Assembly: GCA_947471745.1 (NCBI GenBank)
Contig: CANJKZ010000820.1
Coordinates: 3,997,001-4,061,000 of the forward strand
DNA: 64,000 nt
Source: Closterium sp. Naga37s-1
Lineage: Eukaryota > Streptophyta > Zygnematophyceae > Desmidiales > Closteriaceae
Reading direction: 5' to 3'
Below are positions 10,556-19,360 of the stretch, in pieces. The first letter of the stretch is position 1, and each line of letters starts with the position of its first letter. The notes below the pieces were generated by a model that was not told where the DNA came from, did no database searches, and worked only from the letters and a program-made list of their open reading frames with translations. Position numbers and translations under genes: made by a program.

Positions 10556-11252
10556 GAGACTCTTCTCTCACTAAGTTTTAACATTAGACACATAGTTGAG
10601 TTGCTTGTAATTGCTCTATTGATTATCAATAGAGCAAAAGCAAGAACACATAAGGATATAATTGTTTATCAGTTTCCATTTGAGAAATCAGATTGTAGAT
10701 GTTTGACAGAAGCAGCGAGAAGTTCCATGAATTCAGGTTGGAAGACCAAGACGGAAATGTCCAGCAAAAAGTTTTGAAGTCAAGAAATTGGATTTTCAAA
10801 CGCTTTTTACCCAACCTCACCTCAATTCAGAGATTTCAAGTATAGGTCGAAGTAGTGTAGCAAGAGAAGATTTCTTGAGCAACAGGGTTAACACCTATCT
10901 ATATTCGGAGCTATCAAGGCAAGGGGAGTTCCAACCGTTCGGGTGTTCCCATGCACGCTGGCATGGCGAACCCATCTTGTTACAGTGAGCAGAGAGTGGA
11001 TTCCAATTCCCATTAGCATTGCTAAACACACTAGAATAGCAGTGTCTTACAGAGAAAGCAATGCACAATCGCCTGCTTATTCTAATCACTAGGGCCACCA
11101 TGAACACTACCTAAGGGAGCAAGGACTTGCTTCACTAGTGCCCCACATGATCTTTTTTCGCTGCTCATTTCACGTGTAAGTACCTCCTCATTCTTTATTC
11201 TCCTGCTCTAACCCAAAATTCTCTAGGATTGCGCTCGACTGGATCTACCGTA
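10556..11252. other. CHRD-gene 3' flank with a perfect palindrome
   Basis: No coding sequence recognised. It contains a perfect 13-bp inverted repeat with one spacer base at 10611-10637 (TTGCTCTATTGAT / ATCAATAGAGCAA). The stretch from about 11080 to 11252 is the presumed 3' UTR/flank of the CHRD gene and is partly duplicated at 8195-8384. Confidence 0.5.
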
Positions 11253-12112
11253 TTACTTCCTAGAGAACTGGCCGCGCACGGTGCCGTCAGGGTACTTCTT
11301 GGTGTGGATATTCCCGTAGAACCCACTCGGCTGATGTGCGATCTTCATGAAATCTGACACCTGTGAATCCGAGAGTTTCTGCTCCTGCCCAATCATGCCC
11401 TCGCTGCACCAGTCATTGTTGCTCTTCTTTTCGTACTTGCACGGCAGGTCGAGCAGCACGTGATGGTTCTGCCCCTTGACGCCCACGTGGATGTGCGTCT
11501 TGGTGGGCGGCATCTCGCCCTCCAGCTTCGACGCCATCACTGCGAACTTCACCCACTTGAGCTTGTTGTCCTTCCTGATCACACGTGGCACCACCAAGGG
11601 TGTTGGAACAAAAAGAAAGGGGAATTTAGTATCAGCTGATCGCAGAAAAGAAGGACAGGCTTCATGTTCTCAAAATATCTGGATTGGAAAAACAGGAACT
11701 TGGAAGAGGAATGTACGCATCAGCCGACTTTGTGACAGATGTAACGCATGAGGAGCTTACTTGTAGAATTCTAGCTTCATCTGTCCCATGCCGCTTTTGT
11801 CATTGACGGCGTTCCTGGCAGCACCGGGTTACCCTTGGGAACCTCGTTGGCGCCAATCAGCTTCGCCGTGAAGGTGTCTGTCAGAGTCACGAGAGTGAGA
11901 GGAAGTGTAAGTTGAGGATTGGAGAGCAGTGATTCGAAAAAGATATGATGCTGAGTGACAAGATGAGGAGATGAGAGAATGAGTCAAGGAAAGGGTAGAG
12001 CGACGGGCGCAATGAGGAAGCGCGAAGCACTTACCTATTTTTTTTTGTTGACTGTGATCATTGTGGTCATTGTGGTCTGCGTAGGCAACGGCCACGAGCA
12101 CCGCGAAGAACG
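11253..12112 (-). CDS. CHRD-domain secreted protein, spliced, with one apparent frameshift
   Basis: Minus-strand gene with at least three exons: 12112-12035, 11877-11761 and 11574-11253 (stop TAA). Introns 12034-11878 and 11760-11575 both have GT...AG ends and compatible phases. Exon 1 encodes a hydrophobic, signal-peptide-like segment (FFAVLVAVAYA) and a His/Asp-rich DHNDHNDH. Exons 2-3 encode a CHRD (chordin-type) domain, with LIGANEVP at its start, HIHVGVKG in the middle and NIHTKKYPDGTVRGQ at the end. CHRD proteins are extracellular; their biochemical role is unclear. In exon 2 the frame breaks by one base after EVPKGNP and resumes in another frame at NAVNDKSGMGQM. Either this is a pseudogene or the base is a sequencing error. 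The first coding exon is uncertain: an ATG at 12378-12376 begins MASLRLAAS but meets a stop at its possible splice donor. Confidence 0.75.
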
Positions 12113-12520
12113 CTGCACGCACATGCGATGGGAACACAGGCAATCAGGTTACTGTGCAGTGAAAATGCCATCAAAGTGATTGTACACCATCCCAGCAAGC
12201 GTTTTGTCATCATCAGAGAATTCGGACATTGCGTAGTGCCAGTGCACATAGCACGCGTTCTAGGACATAGTCAGCAAAGCATCGAATCTGACGCAGATTG
12301 ACGCTTTGAAGTGGTACTACTGGTAGTTATTGTAACGCTTACCTAAGAGTAAGACGCGGCGAGTCTGAGCGAAGCCATGATTTGGAAGCGACATCCCAAA
12401 TTTGTTCGGCGAAAATACTAAGTAAACACAATGTCGTCACATTGAAAATACGTAATGCGCACATTGTACTGACGGACTATGTAAGTATAGGTTATGCGAC
12501 TTACAAGCTACTCTACACCT
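12113..12520. other. 5' region of the CHRD gene, otherwise unassigned
   Basis: Holds the possible first exon of the CHRD gene (ATG at 12378, minus) and presumed promoter. No other gene or element is recognised before the T-type LTR at 12521. Confidence 0.45.
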
Positions 12521-12658
12521 TGTCAGAGGTCCACTGGTGATCCCCGATTGATCCTAGGGAAGGGTTACAGACACGTTGGCCTGGGGGGTTATGGGCGTAC
12601 TGACCCGCTACTTAACAAGCCCTTTTATCCCAATGGTCTAGTGGTTGGGATTCTGACA
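12521..12658 (+). repeat. T-type LTR at the head of chimeric B3
   Basis: A 138-bp LTR, TGTCAGAGGTCC to GGGATTCTGACA, with 7-bp inverted termini TGTCAGA/TCTGACA. The Pol III A-box consensus TGGTCTAGTGG is at 12634-12644. A PBS (TGGTATCAGAGC, 12659-12670) follows at once. Sequence similarity to the TRIM at 14513-14887 is high along the whole length. No matching T-type 3' LTR lies downstream in the same orientation. Confidence 0.85.
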
Positions 12659-12705
12659 TGGTATCAGAGCAAAGGTCTCGGGTTCGAATCCCGGTGTGTG
12701 CACTT
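12626..12705 (+). other. tRNA-like Pol III promoter spanning the LTR/PBS junction
   Basis: A box TGGTCTAGTGG (12634-12644) and B box GGTTCGAATCC (12681-12691) are spaced as in a tRNA gene. Between them TCTGA and TCAGA (12652-12668) can pair around the 7-nt loop CATGGTA, resembling an anticodon arm. The T-arm TCGGG TTCGAAT CCCGG can also form. There is no matching acceptor stem, so this is not a functional tRNA. The LTR ends and the PBS begins inside the anticodon-loop equivalent. Confidence 0.65.
12659..12670 (+). promoter_or_regulatory. Primer-binding site after T-type LTR
   Basis: TGGTATCAGAGC directly abuts the LTR terminus TTCTGACA. It is the full consensus site complementary to the 3' end of initiator Met tRNA. 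Confidence 0.85.
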
Positions 12706-14512
12706 CGGGCATCCCAGCTAGCCTTCTCCTTACTCAGGGCCGACTAGAGGTCTTCCGGAGCGTCGTGAGGCTGAGTCTCGTCCTGCGTTGCCTGAGTCTC
12801 GTCGTGCGTCGCCCGTTCGCGCTGTTCGCACTGTTGGTTGTGTCCCGCAACCGCGCCCTCCTCCTATCCCAGGCACGCACCCACTGCTCCGCTGCGTGTC
12901 CCTCTGCCGTCTCCTCTTGCGTCCTCTCTTGCTGACGGTCCGGACCCGGCGCCTGACTCTCTTCATGCTGCCAGTCCTACTGTCGTGCGTCTCCTGGCCT
13001 CTGTTGTCACTGACCCGTCGTTTGAGTCCACTGCTGCTTCTGCCCTAGTTGCTGAGCTTGTTGACTTTGCTGCCACCTGTCGTCTAGACTACGCCGCTAG
13101 TCTTGTTGCTGATTCTGAGTCTGTCTGTCCTCCGTCCGTTGAGGGTGAGTATGCTCTTGGCACGGACGTTCTTGAGGACAGGCATGAGGAGTTTGAGTGC
13201 TTTGCCGCTGCTGTACCTCATCTCTGTCCATGCTGATTGCACCTGAGGGAGACCCGGATGCACCAGACATCCCGACCCCGCGTTCTTACGCAAAGGCGAT
13301 AGAGGGTCCCTACTCCTCTCAGTGGCAGACAGCCATGGACGCAGAGATGGCTTCCTAGAAGTCCACAGGCACCTACGTCGACGAGGTTCCCCCGCCTGGG
13401 GCAAACATCGTCAGTGGCATGTGGATTTTCATGGTGAAGCGGCCGCCGGGTTCTCCGCCTGTCTTCAAGGCGCGTTACGTTGCACGAGGCTTCAGTCAGC
13501 GAGAGGGAGTTGACTTCTTCCATACCTTCTCCCCCACCACGAAGATGACCACTCTTCGGGTTCTGCTGCACGTCGCCACTCAGCGTGACTACGAGCTGCA
13601 CTCTCTTGACTTCAGCACTGCTTTCCTACATGGCAGCCTGCATGAGGAGATCTGGCTGCGCCGCCCACCTGGCTTGACTGGGTCGTTTCCTGCAGGTACC
13701 CAGTGGAGCCTCCGGCGGCCAGTCTACAGTCTCCGCCAGGCGCCCCGCGAGTGGCACGACACACTGAGGACGACCATTGCGGCTCTTGGCTTAGCTTCTT
13801 CCACTGCTGACTCGTCGCTGTTTCTACGCACCGACACTTCTTTGCCGCCGTTCTACGTCCTCGTGTACGTCGACGACTTGGTCTTTGCTACTTCTGACAC
13901 TGAGGGACTCGCCCACGTGAAGTCGGAGCTGCAGAGGAGACAGACGTGCACAGATCTGGGTGAGCTGCGCAGCTATCTTGGCTTGTGGATCACCCGGGAC
14001 AGAGCACATCGCACCATTACTTTGACTCAGTCGCACATGGTGCAGCAGGTCCTTCACCGCTTCGGCTTCACGTACTCCTCGCCACAGCCCACTCCTCTGC
14101 CTACTCGCCACTCGCTCTCAGCTCTGCCTTCGGATGAGTCCGTAGAGCCGAGTGGCCCGTATCCAGAGCTTGTGGGCTGCCTCATGTACCTGATGACCTG
14201 CACTCGACCTGACCTGGCATACCCTCTTAGCATCCTGGCATGCTATGTTGCTCCTGGGAGACACCGGAAGGAGCACATGGATGCCGCTAAGAGGGTGTTG
14301 CGCTACTTGTGCAGTACGTCGAGCATGGGGCTCGTGCTTGGAGGACAGGGTCCAGTTGTCCTCACTGGACACGCAGACACTTCTTGGGTTGACGACTTGG
14401 CTATGCAGCGGTCGTCACAGAGTTATATTTTCAGCCTTGGCTCCGGCTCAGTTTCGTGGCGGTCTACCCGCTCGTCCTCTGTTCTCAGCTCTAGTTGTGA
14501 GGCTGAGATCTA

Positions 14513-14887
14513 TGTCAGAATCCCAACCACTAGACCATTGGGATAAAAGGGCTTGTTTCAGTAGCGGGTCAGTGCGCCCATAACCCCCCAGGCGAACGCG
14601 CCTGTAACCCTCTCCAGGATCAATCGGGCATCCACAGTGCAGATCTACTGACACCCCCCCACACTGGGAGGCCCAGGACTAAGCACAGCGGCAACGGCCT
14701 ACATGTGCATACACCGGGAATCGAACCCGAGACCGCTCTGATACCATGTCAGAATCCCAACCACTAGACCATTGGGATAAAAGGGCTTGTTTCAGTAGCG
14801 GGTCAGTGCGCCCATAACCCCCCAGGCGAACGCGCCTGTAACCCTCTCCAGGATCAATCGGGCATCCACAGTGCAGATCTACTGACA
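14513..14887 (-). mobile_element. T: complete 375-bp TRIM/SMART-like LTR element
   Basis: Two 141-bp LTRs (14513-14653 and 14747-14887), identical by eye, flank a 93-bp internal region. The whole unit is bounded by the 5-bp direct repeat ATCTA (14508-14512 and 14888-14892). Read on the minus strand, the 5' LTR is the right one; a perfect iMet PBS (14746-14735) follows it, and a run of seven G (14660-14654) precedes the 3' LTR as polypurine tract. There is no coding capacity, so it must be copied by another element's enzymes. LTR identity and the perfect TSD indicate a recent insertion into B3. Confidence 0.92.
14706..14780 (-). other. tRNA-like Pol III promoter in the TRIM
   Basis: On the minus strand the A box TGGTCTAGTGG (14771-14761) lies in the 5' LTR, and the B box GGTTCGATTCC (14727-14717) lies in the 93-bp internal region. 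The anticodon-arm-like hairpin TCTGA CATGGTA TCAGA straddles the LTR/PBS border. The A- and B-box halves resemble a eukaryotic tRNA-Glu. The acceptor stem is not formed. Confidence 0.65.
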
Positions 14888-15458
14888 ATCTACGCAGGGG
14901 CCATGGCTGCACAGGAGTTACGGTAACTCACCTACCTGCTGACCGACCTAGGAGAGCCGCCTCGTTCTCCTCCAGTGCTGTTCGTCGACAACAAGGCCAT
15001 GATGGCCTTGTGTCAGGAGCACAGACTGGAGCACAGAACGAAGCACATCGCTCTGCGTTACTTCCTTGCTCGAGAGTTGCAGCAGCGTGGTCAGCTTCAT
15101 CTTGCTTACGTGGCCACTCAGGCAAACACTGCTGATGTCTTCACCAAGGCACTTCAGCCTTGTGATCATCAGCGTTTTTGTACTGTTCTAGGCCTTGTGC
15201 CCACTGGGCCTCACTTGCTTACTTCTTGACTTTGCTTGTAGTGTGATCTTTATATATATATCTGCATGCTTACACTTGCTACGTTGTGATCACTGTATTG
15301 TTTGTTCGCCTTTATATAACTCTGCATGTGAACTGACCTTGTGGCCAATTGCTTGTGCTCAGAATGCGTGGTGACTTCGTGATCCACCCTGAGCTTGCTT
15401 TGCTTCTCTTGACTGGTCTTGTGACCTCTTGTTCTCCCCCACTTTGCCTATGGGGGTG

Positions 15459-15588
15459 TGTCAAACTTATATGCTCTAGTCTGTGTAGGCTGTAGTGGGG
15501 TAGTTCATATGGGGTACAACACTTTAAGGTTTCCTACTTGTACTCCTCCTGCTGCTCAATGCAATCATTCCTCGTTCTATCTTTCACA
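15459..15588 (+). repeat. B3 3' LTR (130 bp)
   Basis: TGTCAAACTTATATGC to TATCTTTCACA, preceded by the conserved hairpin and polypurine tract CCCCCACTTTGCCTATGGGGGTG. The 29-bp B1 LTR remnant matches its end exactly. Confidence 0.85.
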
Positions 15589-15596
15589 CTTCATTA

Positions 15597-15915
15597 TGCT
15601 ATTTCTAGCTTAGATTTATATAATCATGCATGCTTATGTTTGGTTTCCTAGGTTAGGTGCTTTCCTCTTTTTTTTTTTCTATATATAATTATAGCACCGA
15701 ACCAGGTTGCGTGTTCCAGATTCCAAGCCTTTCGGTTGCCACCGAATTGCCTTCTACCGAATTTGGGAAGGTTCTGTTCGGGATGCTTCGCGACCATTCG
15801 CGTAACACCTGGGTTACTGGCCTAGTGTCGAGACTATATATAGCCTCGTGTTGTACCCAGTTGGGTCATTCAATACATTTCTCATTTTCTGGACTCGATC
15901 CTATCGATTCTCACA
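15597..15915 (+). repeat. C1 5' LTR
   Basis: Ends TCGATTCTCACA and shares blocks such as TTTCGGTTGCCACCGAATTG, TTCGGGATGCTT and TATATAGCCTCG with C2 on the opposite strand. The 5' border is inferred from the C2 alignment and is accurate to about 10 bp. TATATATAGCC at about 15835 is a likely TATA element. Confidence 0.7.
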
Positions 15916-15917
15916 CT

Positions 15918-15930
15918 TGGTAATCAAAGC
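15918..15930 (+). promoter_or_regulatory. C1 primer-binding site
   Basis: TGGTAATCAAAGC two bases after the LTR, like the iMet site with an extra A. C2 has TGGCAATCAGAGC at the equivalent place. Confidence 0.6.
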
Positions 15931-16073
15931 TCGTTTGCATGCGAAGTTTTTCGACCGCTAAAAAACAGTCTTAAAAAACCGCGGGGGGCGACGAGCGATA
16001 AACACCGATTTTGGGTACGTAAAACATGTTCCGTGCTTTTTTCAGTCCCCCTTGTTTTCTGTTTTCAGAAGCG

Positions 16074-17052
16074 ATGTCAGGAATGGAGGGCGTTGGCAAC
16101 GATTTCATAGCCGAAGTCGCAACCCTTCGCACAGAGTTGGACCATACGCGGGCGGCGCTCCAACGAATAGAGGCACTCCTCATGAACCAGTCGGCTGCCG
16201 CCACGGCATCAGCAAACGCAACAACGAATGCAACAGCGACGGCAGCAGCAGCAGTGGCGACACCAACATTTCACGCAGCAGCAGTGGCACACGCTTCGCT
16301 GAACCTCGAATCAGCCCGTCCGAGGCTCCTGGAAGCATTTGATCCAAGCGCGAAGGGATCGGACGTTCGACGATTCGTGGCCACACTCGAAATTCATTTC
16401 GAGGCTATTGGCTATACGACCCCGAAAAATGACGCAGTAAGGATTCGGCTCGCAGCGACACTGTTGCGAGGCCCGGCACTCGAATGGGTGTATGATAGTG
16501 ACGTGGTCCGAGGTGAAGGAACGTGGACGTAGTTTTGGGCAGGTTTAATCGCGCGTTTCGAACCTATTAATTCGAGCTACATGGCACGGCAGCAGATTCA
16601 TCGGCACATACAGAAAACAGTGCCGTAGTGTAGCGCAGTATACGCAGTAGATGGAGCAGTTATTAAACCAAATTCTAGACGTAGCCGATGGGGAAACACT
16701 GCAGGCGTACACTGAGGGACTGAAAATGGAGATACGACGACAAGTGGTCGCCGCGAACTACAGTAGCTACCGCGACATGGTGTGTGAAGCAGAGCGATAC
16801 GATGCGCTGATGCAAGGTCAACCCAAAACACGACGCCACGTGCCAAACAGATCATTTGGCACGGATCGATCAGCACCCCCCACGTTCGCCGACCCGATGG
16901 ACATCGACCGAATCGAAGCGAAGCCGCGGCCAGCAAAATCCGAGAAGTGTGAATTTTACGACGATGCCGGACACCAGATTCTTTTGTGTTACAAAATGAA
17001 AAAAGAACGTGCGGAGATGCTGGGCAACAACAGTGCGGCACCCCCGAAGTAA
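16074..17052 (+). pseudogene. C1 gag
   Basis: Starts MSGMEGVGNDF, with a predicted coiled coil over about residues 8-40, an Ala/Thr-rich spacer and the retrotransposon gag core (FEAIGYTTP, LLRGPALEWVYDSD). Stop codons at about 16530, 16626 and 16648 break the frame. The nucleocapsid end has CEFYDDAGHQILLCYK, where the second Cys of a CCHC zinc knuckle is replaced by Tyr. Gag forms the particle that packages element RNA. Confidence 0.85.
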
Positions 17053-17182
17053 AAAAAACGGGAATTGCCAGTAGCCGCGGATCGAGCTGGCGATCGCGGA
17101 AAAGGCTGAAAAGGGCAAAAAGGCGACGACGTGGTGACTTCGGAGCGGGCGAAAAAGGAGAACATGATGGCACAAAATTAAA

Positions 17183-17789
17183 TTGTCAAGACCGGCCGGC
17201 ACCAGGGGGAATCGCCGAGAAAAAAGGAGGCTCCACGAAAAAAGACTCCGCACCTACCAGGAAACCCCAACCGAACACCCACGAAAGTATGAATTCGTTA
17301 AAGTTATCCTATGGTTCAGGAAGAATATTACTTCAGCTAAGACTATTACTTCTCGTGGTTTTCTAGCCTTTGAAAAATCCAGGGGAGAATTAGAGGCCAA
17401 GAAAAAGCCTTTAGAAATTATTCAGGAACCTGAGAAGTTGGGCAAAACACTCTGGAGTATTGAAATGGGTCGTGCGTTTCAAGGAGTTAATATTCTCTCC
17501 CCGCAGCACAGTGTGAAGGCTCCCCAGCACAACAAAAACCACTACTCCTCGAGGTGTTATGCAAAGGACGACGCCTCCAGGCACAGGTGGACAGTGGTGC
17601 GTCCCACTCGGTGTGCGACCGCGGGACGTTGGAAAAAATTGGAGAGTCTTCAGAGGAGACCCATTTCACGGCAACGATGGTGGCCGGTATGAAACTTCCC
17701 ATCCACGGCGAAGCATCACTGCAGCTGCACATAGGTGCGTTGAGATGGAAGCTGACGTTGCCGATCACGAACATCAAAGGGTTAGATTT
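17183..17789 (+). pseudogene. C1 gag-pol spacer and aspartic protease
   Basis: The first part (17183-17560) has no clear domain, but its later portion is partly conserved in C2. The protease runs from about 17554: LQAQVDSGASHSVCDRG carries the DSG active site, and LPITNIKGLDF is the conserved C-terminal block. B4 inserted directly after GLDF, and the reading frame resumes at 24672. Confidence 0.75.
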
Positions 17790-17919
17790 TGTCAAACTTA
17801 TGTGTTGCATGTTGTGTAGGCTGTAGTGAGGTAGCCTATATGGGGTACAACCCAAATTAGGGTTAGTACTTGTATCCATCTTGCTGCTAGTTCATTAATT
17901 CTCGCTTCACTTTCTGACA
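17790..17919 (+). repeat. B4 5' LTR
   Basis: TGTCAAACTTATG to CACTTTCTGACA. It holds the family core GTAGGCTGTAGTGAGGTAGC and TTAGGGTTAGTACTTGTA. Confidence 0.9.
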
Positions 17920-17931
17920 TGGTTTCAGAGC

Positions 17932-18568
17932 ACGTCCTCTCCTAGGACCGTTTTTTTTAGGGCCCACCGAATCGCGCTACCCCACACGTCGCGCCGCCCT
18001 GTTATCACCGCGCTGCCCTGCCCTGCCCTGCGTCGCGCCACCCTGCGCACGCCCTGCCTTGCGTCGCGCCGCCCGCGCACGCCCTGCCCTGCGTTGCGCT
18101 GCCCGCGCACGCCCTGCCCTGCATCATGCCGCCCGCGCACGCCCTGCCGTGCCTTGACCGCGCGCCGCTTGCCGCCGCGTCGCCCTGCCCGCGCGCCGCT
18201 CGCTGCCGCGCCGCTCTGCCCTGCCTGCGCGCCACTCGCCACCATCCCACCCCGCCCTGCCCGCACGCCGCTCACCGCCGCCGCCGCCCTGCCCTGCCTG
18301 CGCGCCGCTCGTCGCTGCGCCGCCCTGCCCTGCCCGTGCGCCGCTAGCCGCCGCGCCGCCCTGCCCTGCCTGCGCGCCGCTCGCAGCCGCGCCGCCCTGC
18401 CCTGCCTGCATGCCGCCCTGCTGGTTGCCTCCCTGCCCTGCCTGCGTGCCGCCCTGCTGGTTGCCGCCCTGCCCTGATCTGCCTGCGCGCCGCCCTGCTG
18501 GCCGCCACCCTGCTTTGCCCTGCCTGCATGCTGCCCTGCTGCTAGCGCGCCCAACTACTTTGCCCGCG
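17932..18568 (+). repeat. B4 GC-rich leader minisatellite
   Basis: After about 60 bp of unique sequence, roughly 540 bp of degenerate units built on GCCCTGCCCTGCCTGCGCGCCGC fill the space up to the gag ATG. Open frames on both strands here are low-complexity artefacts. Confidence 0.8.
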
Positions 18569-19360
18569 ATGGCTACTCTCAGTGTACTCTCATTCGATGC
18601 AGAGGGCCGTTCGATACAGTTCGACGCGTGGCTAGATGACCTGCAGCTGTACTTACTGAGCGATTCTAGGGATGGTATCTCGCTGTTTGACCTCACGTCT
18701 GGCGCCTCTCTCGCCCCTCCCGATACAGCTGAAAGTGCGACTCGCTCACAGTGGCTTACCCGTGACGCTGCTGCTCGCCTAGCCGTTCGCAACCACCTGC
18801 CGTTAGCCGAATGCGATCACTTTGGCCAGCATAAGACTGCTAGAGCCCTGTACGACGATGTAGTCGCTCGTTACTCCTCCCCGGCCACTGCTGCTCTAGG
18901 CCGCCTTATACTGCCCTACCTGTTCCCCGAGCTGTCCGCCTTCGCCACAGTCGCCGACCTCGTCTCTCACCTTCGCACTAGTGACACTCGCTACTGTGCC
19001 GCGCTTCTCGCCGAGTTTCTAGCCAAGAACCCTCCTCCCATGTACATCATGCTCTACTTCATCGTCACCCGCCTACCTGACTCCCTTAGCGCATTTAGGG
19101 ACCTCCTTCTCACCCTTGACCCCACAGACCTCACTGTCGACCTGCCCAAGAAGCACCTCCTTGCAGTTGAGACCAGCATTGTCGCTGTAGGTGCTTCTCG
19201 TGGCACTCCTCGCACTCCCTTCTTTGAGGGGTGTTCCCCCTCCCCCCTTGTCTCCTTTGTCGCTTCTGCTGCTGCTGTTGACTTCCTTCATGCTGAGGAG
19301 GTCGGGGCTGCGTCTGCTCCTAGTGGGAGGCGCAGCAGCGGCAGGGGCAAGGGAGGCTAG
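18569..19360 (+). pseudogene. B4 gag domain
   Basis: Starts MATLSVLSFDAEGRS, aligned with MATPSVLAFDAEGR of B6, so this ATG is chosen over the longer leader frame. The copia gag (UBN2-type) domain covers about residues 8-225 (WLDDLQLYLLSDSRDG, LYDDVVARYSSPATAALGRL). A stop TAG at 19358-19360 cuts the frame at the start of the Gly-rich linker (GRRSSGRGKGG). Confidence 0.85.

Larger units (their letters stand above)
12720..15229 (+). pseudogene. B3 linker, reverse transcriptase and RNase H (interrupted)
   Basis: Order of motifs: VTDPSFESTAASALVAELVD in the linker, YAKAIEGPYSSQW, WIFMVKRPPGSPP, FSPTTKMTTLRVLLH, LDFSTAFLHGS (catalytic Asp), LVYVDDLVFAT (YVDD), SYLGLWITRDRAH, SCEAEIY (RNase H Glu). 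Then comes the 375-bp TRIM (14513-14887), after which RNase H resumes with LFVDNKAMMALCQEHRLEHR and ANTADVFTKALQP. A stop at about 13357 and a frame change near 13230 also break the frame. RT catalytic residues remain, so the copy was probably competent fairly recently. Confidence 0.88.
12720..15588 (+). mobile_element. B3: family-B copia 3' half with foreign (T-type) head
   Basis: Plus-strand family-B sequence starting in the Pro-rich linker before RT (equivalent to about 60010 in B6) and running to a 130-bp family-B 3' LTR at 15459-15588. The upstream two thirds of the element are absent and are replaced by a T-type LTR plus PBS and about 40 bp. The 5-bp sequences outside (CACCT, 12516-12520, and CTTCA, 15589-15593) do not match, so this is probably a recombinant rather than one integration unit. 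A TRIM is inserted in its RNase H. Confidence 0.75.

Noticed and set aside
12626-12705. A genuine tRNA gene
   Set aside because: A and B boxes and a T arm are present, but the 5' and 3' acceptor strands do not pair and the region is an LTR end plus PBS. It is reported as tRNA-like instead.
16026-17052. Cellular coiled-coil / Ala-rich protein gene
   Set aside because: Position after an LTR and PBS, a decayed zinc knuckle, a downstream protease, and the similar copy in C2 identify it as gypsy gag.
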